Shown in pieces: positions 51,488 through 60,126 of a DNA stretch of 64,000 nucleotides. The DNA is from Candidatus Ancaeobacter aquaticus (GTDB taxonomy: Bacteria; Auribacterota; Ancaeobacteria; Ancaeobacterales; Ancaeobacteraceae). How positions within the stretch are numbered: position 1 is the first letter of the stretch; every line of letters starts with the position of its first letter. The DNA is taken from the NCBI GenBank assembly GCA_030765405.1, contig JAVCCP010000005.1:1-64000 (forward strand). Direction: 5' to 3'. The translations under genes and the position numbers were made by a program. The notes under the pieces are model-generated. The model did not search any database. It saw nothing but the letters and a program-made list of their open reading frames with translations, and was not told where the DNA came from.

Positions 51488-52573
51488 TTATCTCTCCATA
51501 CAACTAATACAGGGATCAATAGTTAGTATAAGTAATGGAACATCGGCAAGCTGGCATCCTGCAAGCATCTTCACAACTGCGGGAATATTCGCAAATGTCG
51601 GTGTTCTGATTCTTAACCGTTCTAAAAAATTACTTCCATTAGCTTTTGCGTAATAGATGACTTCACCGCGCGGTTGTTCTGTTCGGGCAAAGAATTCACC
51701 GTTAGGCGTACCGGTTACTTTTGTTTCTATAGCTCCTGATGGAATCTTTTCTGCAAGCTGTTTGATTATCTCGATCGATTGAAATATTTCTCTAATTCTT
51801 ACTTTGCACCTGGCATAACTGTCTCCGGTCGTTTCAATGAGCGGCTCAAAATCAATTGCGTTAAATGCCGCGTATCCTAGAACACGCATGTCTTGTGGAA
51901 CACCGCTTGCGCGAAGCGTTGGCCCGACTGACCCAAGATCATACGCTTGCTCTTTTGTTACGATACCGGTACCCAAAAGACGGTGTTTTACCGTGCTGTC
52001 ATTTAAGAATACATTGGTGATATCAGTAATATCTTTTGCGTAGTCTTCCAGTTTTAGAACAATAGCCTGTAATGTATCAGTATCGATATCTTTTCTCACG
52101 CCGCCAATTTTACACGAACCGAATATTACACGACCGCCGGTTGTCTCTTCAATGATATCAAGTATTTTCTCTCGGATTCTCCACGCGTTCATAAAGAGAT
52201 TCTCAAATCCAAATGCGTCCGCGAGAAATCCTAACCACATAAGGTGGCTGTGTATTCGTGAGAGTTCTGACCATACACTGCGTAGGTAATGTGCCCGGGG
52301 AGGGACATCGACGGTCATGATTTCTTCGATAGCGATGCAATAAGTCATGCCGTGAATAAAACTGCATATGCCGCATATTCTTTCCGCAACATACACAAAG
52401 TCATGAAAATCTTTTTTTTCTACAAGCTTTTCAAGTCCACGGTGAATAAAGCCCACCGAAGGAATAGCTTCAATAACTGTTTCATCCTCTAAAACAAGAT
52501 CGAGATGTATGGGTTCCGGAAGAACAGGGTGTTGTGGCCCAAAGGGCATTATTGTGCGTTTTCCCATGAACAT
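51488..52573 (-). CDS. echE: Ech-type [NiFe] hydrogenase large subunit EchE
   Basis: A 361-residue catalytic subunit homologous to NuoD. Both nickel-binding motifs are intact: RICGICSFIHG (Cys 67, 70) and the C-terminal DPCISCMER (Cys 355, 358), so it is a real hydrogenase and not a complex I subunit. The protein ends at MER with no C-terminal extension to cleave, as in group 4 enzymes. It reduces protons to H2 or oxidises H2, coupled to ion translocation. Confidence 0.95.
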   Translation of the reverse strand: MFMGKRTIMPFGPQHPVLPEPIHLDLVLEDETVIEAIPSVGFIHRGLEKLVEKKDFHDFVYVAERICGICSFIHGMTYCIAIEEIMTVDVPPRAHYLRSVWSELSRIHSHLMWLGFLADAFGFENLFMNAWRIREKILDIIEETTGGRVIFGSCKIGGVRKDIDTDTLQAIVLKLEDYAKDITDITNVFLNDSTVKHRLLGTGIVTKEQAYDLGSVGPTLRASGVPQDMRVLGYAAFNAIDFEPLIETTGDSYARCKVRIREIFQSIEIIKQLAEKIPSGAIETKVTGTPNGEFFARTEQPRGEVIYYAKANGSNFLERLRIRTPTFANIPAVVKMLAGCQLADVPLLILTIDPCISCMER

Positions 52574-52926
52574 TATTCCTTTTTAGTAATATTAAAAGGT
52601 GTTTTTAGTGACATGCGGTAAAAATTCCCTTTGTAGTCGAGTGCTAAGTCCTTAACTTTTATTCCGAAAAGATCATGGATTTCATTTTCATACAGAAACG
52701 CAGACCAGTATATGTTGCTTATGCTTGGTAATTGGGGATTTGATAAAGGAATCTGCAATCGGATGCTGGTAAATTCGTAGTCTTTATCAAAAGAATATGT
52801 CAGCTCAAATGTATCAAGCTTTGTGCATGATATTTGTATAAGGCGATATCCTTTATCATGATATTCTTTTACGCTTTTAAGTAAATCATCTTTTTGTATT
52901 GTGGCAAGTTTTTGTTCTTCTAACAT
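52573..52926 (-). CDS. echD: Ech hydrogenase subunit EchD (NuoC-like)
   Basis: A 117-residue subunit related to NuoC/30 kDa: YRLIQISCTKLDTFELTYSF, SNPQLPSISNIYWSAFLYEN and EIHDLFGIKVKDLALDYKGN are typical. It is cytoplasmic and holds the large subunit on the complex. Overlaps echC by 7 bases and its stop codon overlaps the echE start. Confidence 0.92.
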   Translation of the reverse strand: MLEEQKLATIQKDDLLKSVKEYHDKGYRLIQISCTKLDTFELTYSFDKDYEFTSIRLQIPLSNPQLPSISNIYWSAFLYENEIHDLFGIKVKDLALDYKGNFYRMSLKTPFNITKKE

Positions 52927-53357
52927 GAGCGCTCCTTACGTAACGTATTCTTTTGTGCCAATATGGTGAGGCTCTGACTAATGCCGTCAATAATTGCTTC
53001 AGGCCGTGCGGCACATCCGGGAACATTAATATCTACCGGAAGCACGGTATGTACACCGCCACCAACATTATAACATTCGGAGAAAATACCTCCTGATGTT
53101 GCACAGACACCAATTGCTACGACAACTTTTGGTTCAGGCATCTGTTCATAAATAGTTTTTACAACACTTTTATTTTGTTCGTTTATCGCGCCGGTAATAA
53201 GGAGAATATCTGCATGCTTGGGATTTCCCGTATTAATGATCCCGAGCCGTTCGACATCATAAACTGGGGTTAAACAAGCGACAACCTCAATATCGCATCC
53301 GTTACAGCTTGAGCCGTCGTAGTGGAATACCCACGGTGATTTTTTTAGTGATGACAT
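52920..53357 (-). CDS. echC: Ech hydrogenase small subunit EchC (NuoB-like)
   Basis: A 145-residue subunit holding the proximal 4Fe-4S cluster: Cys in GSSCNGCDIEVVACL, IGVCATSGGIF and NVPGCAARPEAI. ERLGIINTGNPKHADILLIT is conserved in NuoB/EchC. It transfers electrons between the ferredoxin subunit and the NiFe site. Confidence 0.95.
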   Translation of the reverse strand: MSSLKKSPWVFHYDGSSCNGCDIEVVACLTPVYDVERLGIINTGNPKHADILLITGAINEQNKSVVKTIYEQMPEPKVVVAIGVCATSGGIFSECYNVGGGVHTVLPVDINVPGCAARPEAIIDGISQSLTILAQKNTLRKERSC

Positions 53358-53364
53358 AATACGG

Positions 53365-54219
53365 TTACCTCATTACATAATATACAATCATTACATTAAT
53401 AAATCCACATATCATACTAATAAGCCAACAGCTTTTGAGCATGAGCTGCCATTTAATTCGAGCGGTTGTATTATCAATTAAAAGTACTAATGAGAAGATG
53501 CAGGATGCTGCTATGAGTCCAAAGACAGGATAGCACCCGAAAAACAAATACACTATACCAAACATAATAATGCTGTCGTACCAATGAGCAATTTCAATCA
53601 TTGCCAGTGCCTTACCTGAAAATTCTGTCGTTAAACCTTTTACGAGTTCCTGGTGTGCATGATGAGATGTTGAAAGATCAAACGGTGATTTTCTGAGCTT
53701 AATGACAAGAGTGAGAATGAGCGCGATAAGGAGGCCTGGTAAATAAAGAAATAGTGCTTGGGGCGAAGTAATTATGTGTGAAACATGAAAGCTTTTTGTT
53801 GTTAGATACATGCCAATTGCACAAAAAATAAGTGTAGGCTCAGAAGACATGATTTGTATGAGTTCACGATGTGCGCCTATAGTGCTGTAAGGAGAACTTG
53901 CTTTAAAAGCGCCGAGAACGAGAAAAATCTCAGCTAAGGTAAGTGCGAAAATAACCAGTAAAAGATTTTCTCCTGCGAAAAATATTACACCGGTAAAGAT
54001 TGTCATTATAAGATAAAAAAGGATGTACAGATTTTGTGATCTTCTCACAACAAGTGTTTCTTTTTGCAAAAGTTTAAAAAAGTCATAAAACGGCTGTATG
54101 ATTGGGGGGCCTACTCTCCCTTGCATGCGAGCAGTAATTTTTCGATCAATACCTGAGAGAAGTCCCCCAAGAATCGGGGCGCCAATAATATATATGAGAA
54201 CAATAATGAGTTTTGTCAT
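53365..54219 (-). CDS. echB: Ech hydrogenase membrane subunit EchB (NuoH-like)
   Basis: A 284-residue membrane subunit with about eight TM helices. GLLSGIDRKITARMQGRVGP is the NuoH-type quinone/cluster-facing loop, and KLRKSPFDLSTSHHAHQELV is the conserved acidic loop. It couples redox to ion movement. Overlaps echA by 4 bases. Confidence 0.95.
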   Translation of the reverse strand: MTKLIIVLIYIIGAPILGGLLSGIDRKITARMQGRVGPPIIQPFYDFFKLLQKETLVVRRSQNLYILFYLIMTIFTGVIFFAGENLLLVIFALTLAEIFLVLGAFKASSPYSTIGAHRELIQIMSSEPTLIFCAIGMYLTTKSFHVSHIITSPQALFLYLPGLLIALILTLVIKLRKSPFDLSTSHHAHQELVKGLTTEFSGKALAMIEIAHWYDSIIMFGIVYLFFGCYPVFGLIAASCIFSLVLLIDNTTARIKWQLMLKSCWLISMICGFINVMIVYYVMR

Positions 54220-56096
54220 AGCAATGAAAGTCCTACCATTAAGAGTGTGAGAATCAATGTAATAATGACCGATGGTTTAGATAATATTTGAGCACCAAAG
54301 TAATTTTGCATGTAATAGTTTTCCATGCTCATATTCTTTATTGAACCGGCCGCGCCATAAAACTGGTTATCTGATTCTGTGTTCGCGCCGCCAAGATAAG
54401 GCTTTGTAACCCTTACTTTCTTTCCGTAATAATAAAAACTGAGCGGGAAGAGCAGAACCATTGCAAGCATGGTTATCATGATAAGAATGTTGTCGTAGCC
54501 GAGGGTTACCGGTGAACCGTACATTTCAATGAGATAGGGTTCGATGAGTATGTTGCATATAAGGGGGAAGAAAAGACAAAGACCGACAGTGAGAAATGAA
54601 AGTGTCATAAGAGAATACATTTCACTTTTTGGTGTGTCATGCTCAATATTTGTTTTAGTTTCGGTAACAGTAATTAAAGTGCCGATCCATTTTATCCAGA
54701 AGAAAATAGTTGCGGCTCCGCCAAATACAACAAAGACACAAAATAAAGGGTTATAATCAACAAGCGCTTTTAGTGCAGCCCATTTGCTGATAAGCATGCC
54801 AAACGGTGCAAGAAACATTCCTGCCATACCTATTTGCATCATGATCGATATTTTTGGCAGGCGAAGTATAAGTCCTGACATATCTTCAATTTGAATACTG
54901 TGAATCTTGTTTTCAACGGTACCGACGCAAAGAAACAGAAGACATTTTGATACTGCATGAAACATTATGAGGAGCAATGCAGCCCACATTGCTTCTGCAG
55001 TACCGATACCTGCGCAGAGAACGATTAATCCAAGGTTGGCAATAGTTGAATATGCAAGAACGCTTTTAGAAGATTTCTGCGCAATAGCAATCAGTGAGCA
55101 TACTAAAAATGATATTCCGCCAATAAGGGCGATAATAAATCCTGTATAAGTATTCTGAAAAATAGGGCAGAAGCGTAACATTATGTACACACCTGCTTTA
55201 ACCATGGTGCTTGAATGTAACAGGGCAGATGATGGAGCTGGTCCTGCCATTGCGCCTAAAAGCCAGGATGAGAATGGCAGTTGCGCCGCTTTAATGAGGC
55301 CGGATACGCAGATAAGGGTTACGGGTATAAGCATGGTAACTTTACCCATAGCGATCATCTTGTCCAGTTCGATCACTCCTGATGTATTACTGAGGTATAT
55401 GATTGCCAGTAGAAATGTTATGCCCCCTATGATATTTAGTTCGAGAGCCCAGAAAGAATTTCTTCTTGCCTCATCCGTTTGTTTGTATCCGATCAGGAAG
55501 AAGGAACTCAGAGTTGTGATCTCCCAGAAGAAATAGAGCCATTTAATATTGTTTGAAAACACTATGCCGAACATTGCCGAGAGAAACACGAATACGACAA
55601 AAAACAAAAAATTTCTGTTATCTTTTAATTCTTTATGGTTATTGTGCAGTTCTTTCATATAGCCAATAGAATATAATGCGACAAGCCCGCCAACAATGCC
55701 GACAATGAGCGCCATAATGATTGAGAATCTATCGACAAAAAGATTGTTGGTAGTAACTATTTTTTTTGTGCTGAGAAGTTCAAAAATGATCATGATCGAT
55801 GTTTGAATAGATATGAGTATATAGGTGAGTGGTCGTTTATGCTTAATGCCCGTAAACAAGACATATCCTGCGAGTGCTATCTCAATAACTATCATGAGAG
55901 GTTGAATGAATGCGTATTGTGCCGGATAAAATAGTAGCTCTTTATGGTAATGTGTTCCCAGAAGAAAGAGTGTCCCGCATATAATAATAAAAACTGAAGC
56001 GGTGATTATGGTGTTGCGGAATGAATCGTGTTTGGCGAAGAGAATGGCGCACGCGATTACCAGCGGAAACAAAATGAGAAAAATCAATATGTGCAT
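54216..56096 (-). CDS. echA: Ech hydrogenase antiporter-like subunit EchA (NuoL-like)
   Basis: A 626-residue membrane subunit with about 16 TM helices, related to NuoL/MrpA. Conserved TM7-8 Lys/His are in CVSGLIKAAQLPFSSWLLGA, MAGPAPSSALLHSSTMVKAG follows, and KCLLFLCVGTVENKI is the discontinuous helix region. It pumps protons or sodium. First gene of the echABCDEF-hypA operon. Confidence 0.95.
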   Translation of the reverse strand: MHILIFLILFPLVIACAILFAKHDSFRNTIITASVFIIICGTLFLLGTHYHKELLFYPAQYAFIQPLMIVIEIALAGYVLFTGIKHKRPLTYILISIQTSIMIIFELLSTKKIVTTNNLFVDRFSIIMALIVGIVGGLVALYSIGYMKELHNNHKELKDNRNFLFFVVFVFLSAMFGIVFSNNIKWLYFFWEITTLSSFFLIGYKQTDEARRNSFWALELNIIGGITFLLAIIYLSNTSGVIELDKMIAMGKVTMLIPVTLICVSGLIKAAQLPFSSWLLGAMAGPAPSSALLHSSTMVKAGVYIMLRFCPIFQNTYTGFIIALIGGISFLVCSLIAIAQKSSKSVLAYSTIANLGLIVLCAGIGTAEAMWAALLLIMFHAVSKCLLFLCVGTVENKIHSIQIEDMSGLILRLPKISIMMQIGMAGMFLAPFGMLISKWAALKALVDYNPLFCVFVVFGGAATIFFWIKWIGTLITVTETKTNIEHDTPKSEMYSLMTLSFLTVGLCLFFPLICNILIEPYLIEMYGSPVTLGYDNILIMITMLAMVLLFPLSFYYYGKKVRVTKPYLGGANTESDNQFYGAAGSIKNMSMENYYMQNYFGAQILSKPSVIITLILTLLMVGLSLL

Positions 56097-56187
56097 TGTC
56101 TTCCCATGGCACGAAACTGTTATTATAGTTATTAATAAACCGGCATCATTGTATAACTATGCATAGCGCGCTACAAGAAAAAAGTGC

Positions 56188-58614
56188 TTACGCACTCGTT
56201 GATACTGGCGATGTAGGTCTCTGGGGGAATAACTCTAATGTAGGTGGAACATAGTCTTTAAACATATGCGTCAACCCGAAGAGTTCCAAAATATGAGGTA
56301 AATAGGTGCGTTTCAATTTGCTTTTAATTTTATTTGTGAGTTCTTTATTATGCAGCAGGCCGGTATAGCGAAATGTGCTGAGACATTCATTCTTTATCAG
56401 TATCCCTACAAATCGTGTTGTGATATTGACAAAACTATCTATATCATTAATGGCCCTCATTCGTGTTAGCCTTTTTCTGAGGTTTTCCTTGAGGCGGATC
56501 TCGCCGAGTTTTTCGAGTCTATAGAGGCAAAGATAGAGCGTAAATCGTGCTAGCAGTTCTTCTTCTGCTCTCAATTCAAGGATTGTATTCTCATCAATGT
56601 CCGGTCTCCATTCATGAGACTGCTGAAGTTCAGTGTACATAAGCCGTGCAAGCATATGCCCGAGTATTTCATGCACAATATCAAAGTTGATTACGTCAGG
56701 GTTTATTGTTGCTACCGTGTCGCCGTCTTCTGTTGGTGCGACAGACAGTGTGCTTAAATCAACGAAAAGAAAAGTTTTACCCTCATGTGTGGTAAATAAT
56801 TTAGCGCTAAATCGGGGAATATCAACGCCAGTCTGTGTGGCACTATTGACAAATCTCACCGGAGGGATCAATTGCTCTAAAGATATGTTCATTGCGGCGA
56901 GATATTTTTTCATATCAAGAATGTCTATGTAGTGTTCTAAAGTGTCTCTCAAATGTTTTTCTGTTTGATGCATCTCAACACTTTTATTAAACAGTTCAAA
57001 ATCTAAACGATGTCTTTCGTAAGGAGAGGCAACCGCTGCTTTTGCCGCTTGTGATTCTGCCCGTTCCGGCATAGTTTCGATAAGATGAGCAAATGAGATC
57101 AACTCTTTTTCAGCTAATTCAAATGCGCGTTTTTTGATTACATCAGTATCATAGCCGGCATACGACATAAGGAGATCGTACTCCGAAACAAGTATTATAG
57201 GCTTTACATTGTCTCGAGGAGTGAGCCAATGCATGATATTCGGTGTTGTGAATATAGCGGTAGGTATGTTGTACACCCCGCTCGCAAGATGACTCATGCC
57301 GGTATCGAGCGTTACAAGCCCGCTTGTTATCCCTAATATATTATTAATATGCGGGTAGACATTCATTCGCGGCATAATGATATTGTCCTTAGCTTCAGGT
57401 AATTCCTTTTGTACGAGTTTTACAATATCATCGACATAGAAGGTGTCTCTATCCATCTCTCCACCGTGTGTGAAAAGAAAATAGGCGTTGTCAGTATTTT
57501 TGATCAGTGTTGCAATCAAATGTGCCCATGTTTCTCTTGAAAGTAGATGCCGCTGTGTTACTGCGTAGACGTTTATTACTATAATTTTACGTGTAGGATC
57601 GAAGGATCGATCTGGGGCAGAGGAATGAATAAATTCTCTAACCATTGCTAGTGCACCAACCGATTCTTCAATGGTGAGCTCGATTTTGGGTAAAGTACTT
57701 TTATCGATGTCCAGTCCGAGTCGTTTGTATAGCTCCATTGCAAAAAGCCATATGCCGCCTGGCGGGAAATTTCCTGATGGGGTTAATGTCTCAATAATTT
57801 CCTGCTTTCCGGTAACAGTATATGACTTTCCTTCCCGGTCCCAGTAAAGAGTGTCCTCTGGTATTCTCCATAAATCTGGGCCCAGAGCAGACGAGAACCG
57901 AATAGCGGATTCTACGACAAGCACATGCGGCATCCTGAAGTTCTCCTGTTGTTCAGGGTGGCCGAACAGTAAAAACCGAGATTTTTTTGTCGTATCAACC
58001 ACAAGATCTATCTTTTTATCCTTAATAAAATTCAGGAAATGTTCGCTTGATGAGAGGCTTGTTATATTGCTTAAAAAGTAATCTTTCCATTCGTTCTTAA
58101 AGTAAGACCAGTTCTCAATATCTTCAGGGGAGCGGGGAATGGGCTGTATTTTTCCTCTAAATTGCCGGGCGCGGTAAATTTCGGGGAAATGCGAGCCCAC
58201 ATATATAATAGCTTGAGGGTATTTTTTGTGAAGACCGGATACAAGAGACCATAAGTTTATTATATCTTCACCTAATTTTGCGCTTTCAGGTGTTTTATCA
58301 ATGAGACCAAACACAATAATATGCTTTATGTCTTCCTTTGGTATCTTATTGAGAGGATATGATATGGAAGGTTTTTCCTGACGAATTCTTTGGGCGATCT
58401 TACCAAGTGGTGCGGGAACTGTCTTTTGTTCTGGGCTGTCTTTCGTTTCTTGAAACAGAGAAGGTGGAGCGAGTGATTTTTTTGCATATATATCATAGAA
58501 TTCTGAATAACCAGGAGTTTCTGAAAACAAAATGAATGCAATAAAGATAACGGACGTCACCTTTAGACAACACACCACCGACCCAAATATGTTATTTGGA
58601 AGCTTTTCTCTCAT
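56188..58614 (-). CDS. Large exported protein with GT9-like region and HEILGH motif
   Basis: An 808-residue protein. Residues about 12-35 are a signal/TM segment, followed by LAPPSLF at 48-54, the same motif as in the giant protein at 274-6636. Residues about 320-480 resemble glycosyltransferase family 9 (heptosyltransferase-like): KIIVINVYAVTQRHLLSRET, YFLFTHGGEMDRDTF, and VTLDTGMSHLASGVYNIPTA, the ADP-sugar site with D-T-G/A-x-x-H. Residues about 645-665 contain VHEILGHMLARL, a zincin-like HExxGH pattern. The two regions in one exported protein are unusual; catalysis outside the cytoplasm would lack nucleotide sugar. Confidence 0.7.
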   Translation of the reverse strand: MREKLPNNIFGSVVCCLKVTSVIFIAFILFSETPGYSEFYDIYAKKSLAPPSLFQETKDSPEQKTVPAPLGKIAQRIRQEKPSISYPLNKIPKEDIKHIIVFGLIDKTPESAKLGEDIINLWSLVSGLHKKYPQAIIYVGSHFPEIYRARQFRGKIQPIPRSPEDIENWSYFKNEWKDYFLSNITSLSSSEHFLNFIKDKKIDLVVDTTKKSRFLLFGHPEQQENFRMPHVLVVESAIRFSSALGPDLWRIPEDTLYWDREGKSYTVTGKQEIIETLTPSGNFPPGGIWLFAMELYKRLGLDIDKSTLPKIELTIEESVGALAMVREFIHSSAPDRSFDPTRKIIVINVYAVTQRHLLSRETWAHLIATLIKNTDNAYFLFTHGGEMDRDTFYVDDIVKLVQKELPEAKDNIIMPRMNVYPHINNILGITSGLVTLDTGMSHLASGVYNIPTAIFTTPNIMHWLTPRDNVKPIILVSEYDLLMSYAGYDTDVIKKRAFELAEKELISFAHLIETMPERAESQAAKAAVASPYERHRLDFELFNKSVEMHQTEKHLRDTLEHYIDILDMKKYLAAMNISLEQLIPPVRFVNSATQTGVDIPRFSAKLFTTHEGKTFLFVDLSTLSVAPTEDGDTVATINPDVINFDIVHEILGHMLARLMYTELQQSHEWRPDIDENTILELRAEEELLARFTLYLCLYRLEKLGEIRLKENLRKRLTRMRAINDIDSFVNITTRFVGILIKNECLSTFRYTGLLHNKELTNKIKSKLKRTYLPHILELFGLTHMFKDYVPPTLELFPQRPTSPVSTSA

Positions 58615-58671
58615 AAATACTCCTGTTGTATGTAATTATAATTATAAACTATATAACAGGTTATGTCAAGG

Positions 58672-58817
58672 TAGTGAGACTGGAAAAGTCACTGGTAAAT
58701 TTTCCATAGCCGCCCTTAGGAAACTATGTAAAGTTTCCAAGGATTTGGTCCCCGGAGGGGAAACTATCCCCCCTGTTGTACGATTTTGGAGGCGAAGCCC
58801 GAGAAAATCTAGGGGGG
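58672..58817 (+). repeat. Dispersed structured element, copy C
   Basis: A full-length copy (about 146 bases) of the element at 35787-35943. Stem 1 is GGAAAA/TTTTCC instead of GGTGAA/TTCACC, while the hairpins GGAAACT/AGTTTCC, CCCCGGAGGGG and the CCCCCCT...AGGGGGG closing stem are kept. It lies 58 bases upstream of the exported GT9-like gene (divergent). Confidence 0.8.
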
Positions 58818-58892
58818 ATGAGCACAATTGATGCGAGCAAAGAAATTTCGTAGAGATTTCTAGATTGAAAAGAAGGGGTATGAATAATTGAT

Positions 58893-58965
58893 ACCATAGT
58901 CGCCCTTAGGAAACGGGTAGCGTTTCCTAAGAATTGAGTCTTCGGAGGGGAAACTATCCCTTCGT
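58893..58965 (+). repeat. Dispersed structured element, copy D (middle part)
   Basis: About 73 bases from ACCATAGTCGCCCTTAGG to AAACTATCCC. The second stem is a perfect 10-base helix, CTTAGGAAAC/GTTTCCTAAG, with GGGTAGC loop, then GAGTCTTCGGAGGGGAAAC. The terminal stems are absent. Apart from copies C and D and the downstream promoter, the gap 58615-59141 holds no gene. Confidence 0.7.
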
Positions 58966-59077
58966 GTCAGCAGACCGCTACTAAAACACTATTAATTTAA
59001 AAATAAGCGAACAAAATAGTCTGCATAAAAGTCTAAATAAACATGAAAAAGAAACTCTGTGAAGATACTATTACTTA

Positions 59078-59106
59078 TTGCGTACGTTCCGTTTATAGGG
59101 TAAAAT
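59078..59106 (+). promoter_or_regulatory. Likely promoter of the coiled-coil protein gene
   Basis: TTGCGT (59078-59083), 17 bases, TAAAAT (59101-59106), 35 bases before ATG 59142. Confidence 0.5.
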
Positions 59107-59141
59107 ATATCCAGTAAAATCGACAAAAATGAGAGGGTGTT

Positions 59142-59957
59142 ATGAGAAAAATAATGGGTGTTATGTGTGTATCTTTATGTTTTATGTGCGCGATTGATTC
59201 AACACAAACAAGTGTCTATGGGCAGGTTAATCCATTGGAAAAGGCAAAACAAAAAAAACACAGAGAATTTACTGTGCTGTCCAGTGAAGTCGAAAACCAT
59301 GAACGTCAGGTAGTCGCGGCGGTAAGGGAAGCTTCAGCAGCAAAAAACCGCATTCAGAAAACCATTGATAATAAAAAGCAAATGGAAGGTAAAATAAAAG
59401 AATTACATATGAGAGACAGGGCACTTGTGATGACGTATAAAAGTGCTAAAGATAAGAAAATACGGGTGAAAGCATCTGTAATTTCTGCCAAACGTTCCCG
59501 AGATAGTTTTGAAAAAAAGAGTCGCACACAAGTAAATATTAGCCCTACAGTAAGAGCCGCTGAAGAAAAGAGAAGACAGAAAGCATTACAGATAGCCCAA
59601 ACCAATTTAAGTAAAAATGATCAGCAAATAGAATTGAGCCAAAGGGATACAAAAAAGTTGCAATCAGATATAAAAGAAGCTGAAGATGTATATAAAAATA
59701 AAGTTTTAGTCTCAGTTAAACAAGCAAAAAAAGACTATAGGAAAAAACTGCGCAAGGTTAAAAGCTTAAAAAGCAAATTAAGGAAGGCACACAGAAAAAT
59801 GACTGCTGTTGAAGATGAATTGTTGAAGATGGGAGATGAGTGGAATAGATTGTATCAGAATGAACAAGTGCCCATTCACCGCTCTCCCGAAAGAGTCAAA
59901 CAGCGAGAAGAAATTCATAAACGAATCAAAAGCTGTTTGAAGCTGAAGGTTAAATAG
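59142..59957 (+). CDS. Exported coiled-coil protein
   Basis: A 271-residue protein with signal peptide (MRKIMGVMCVSLCFMCAID, cleavage near SVYGQ) and then almost continuous Lys/Glu-rich coiled coil (EKAKQKKHREFTVLSSEVEN, KDNKKQMEGKIKELHMRDRA-like heptads, up to about residue 230). No catalytic motif is visible. Likely a periplasmic or surface structural or adaptor protein. GAGGGTG precedes ATG. Confidence 0.75.
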   Translation: MRKIMGVMCVSLCFMCAIDSTQTSVYGQVNPLEKAKQKKHREFTVLSSEVENHERQVVAAVREASAAKNRIQKTIDNKKQMEGKIKELHMRDRALVMTYKSAKDKKIRVKASVISAKRSRDSFEKKSRTQVNISPTVRAAEEKRRQKALQIAQTNLSKNDQQIELSQRDTKKLQSDIKEAEDVYKNKVLVSVKQAKKDYRKKLRKVKSLKSKLRKAHRKMTAVEDELLKMGDEWNRLYQNEQVPIHRSPERVKQREEIHKRIKSCLKLKVK

Positions 59958-60053
59958 CTACAGAGAGGGCTAATCTTTTCAACACAATGTTGCATATATA
60001 AAATATAAGAGTATTAGTCTCTGGTAGAGCGAAAAAATGCTTGTCATTAGTTG

Positions 60054-60082
60054 TTGTCCAATAATATCTTCGGTTATATAAT
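60054..60082 (+). promoter_or_regulatory. Likely promoter of the RHS-repeat gene
   Basis: TTGTCC (60054-60059), 17 bases, TATAAT (60077-60082), 44 bases before ATG 60127. Confidence 0.55.
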
Positions 60083-60126
60083 ACTTTCCTTAACAGTTAC
60101 TGATCAAATCTGAGATCAACCATATT

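Noticed and set aside
51488-56096. Complex I (Nuo) assignment for the ech operon
   Set aside because: The large subunit keeps both nickel-binding Cys pairs and the gene set is only six subunits, so it is an Ech hydrogenase.
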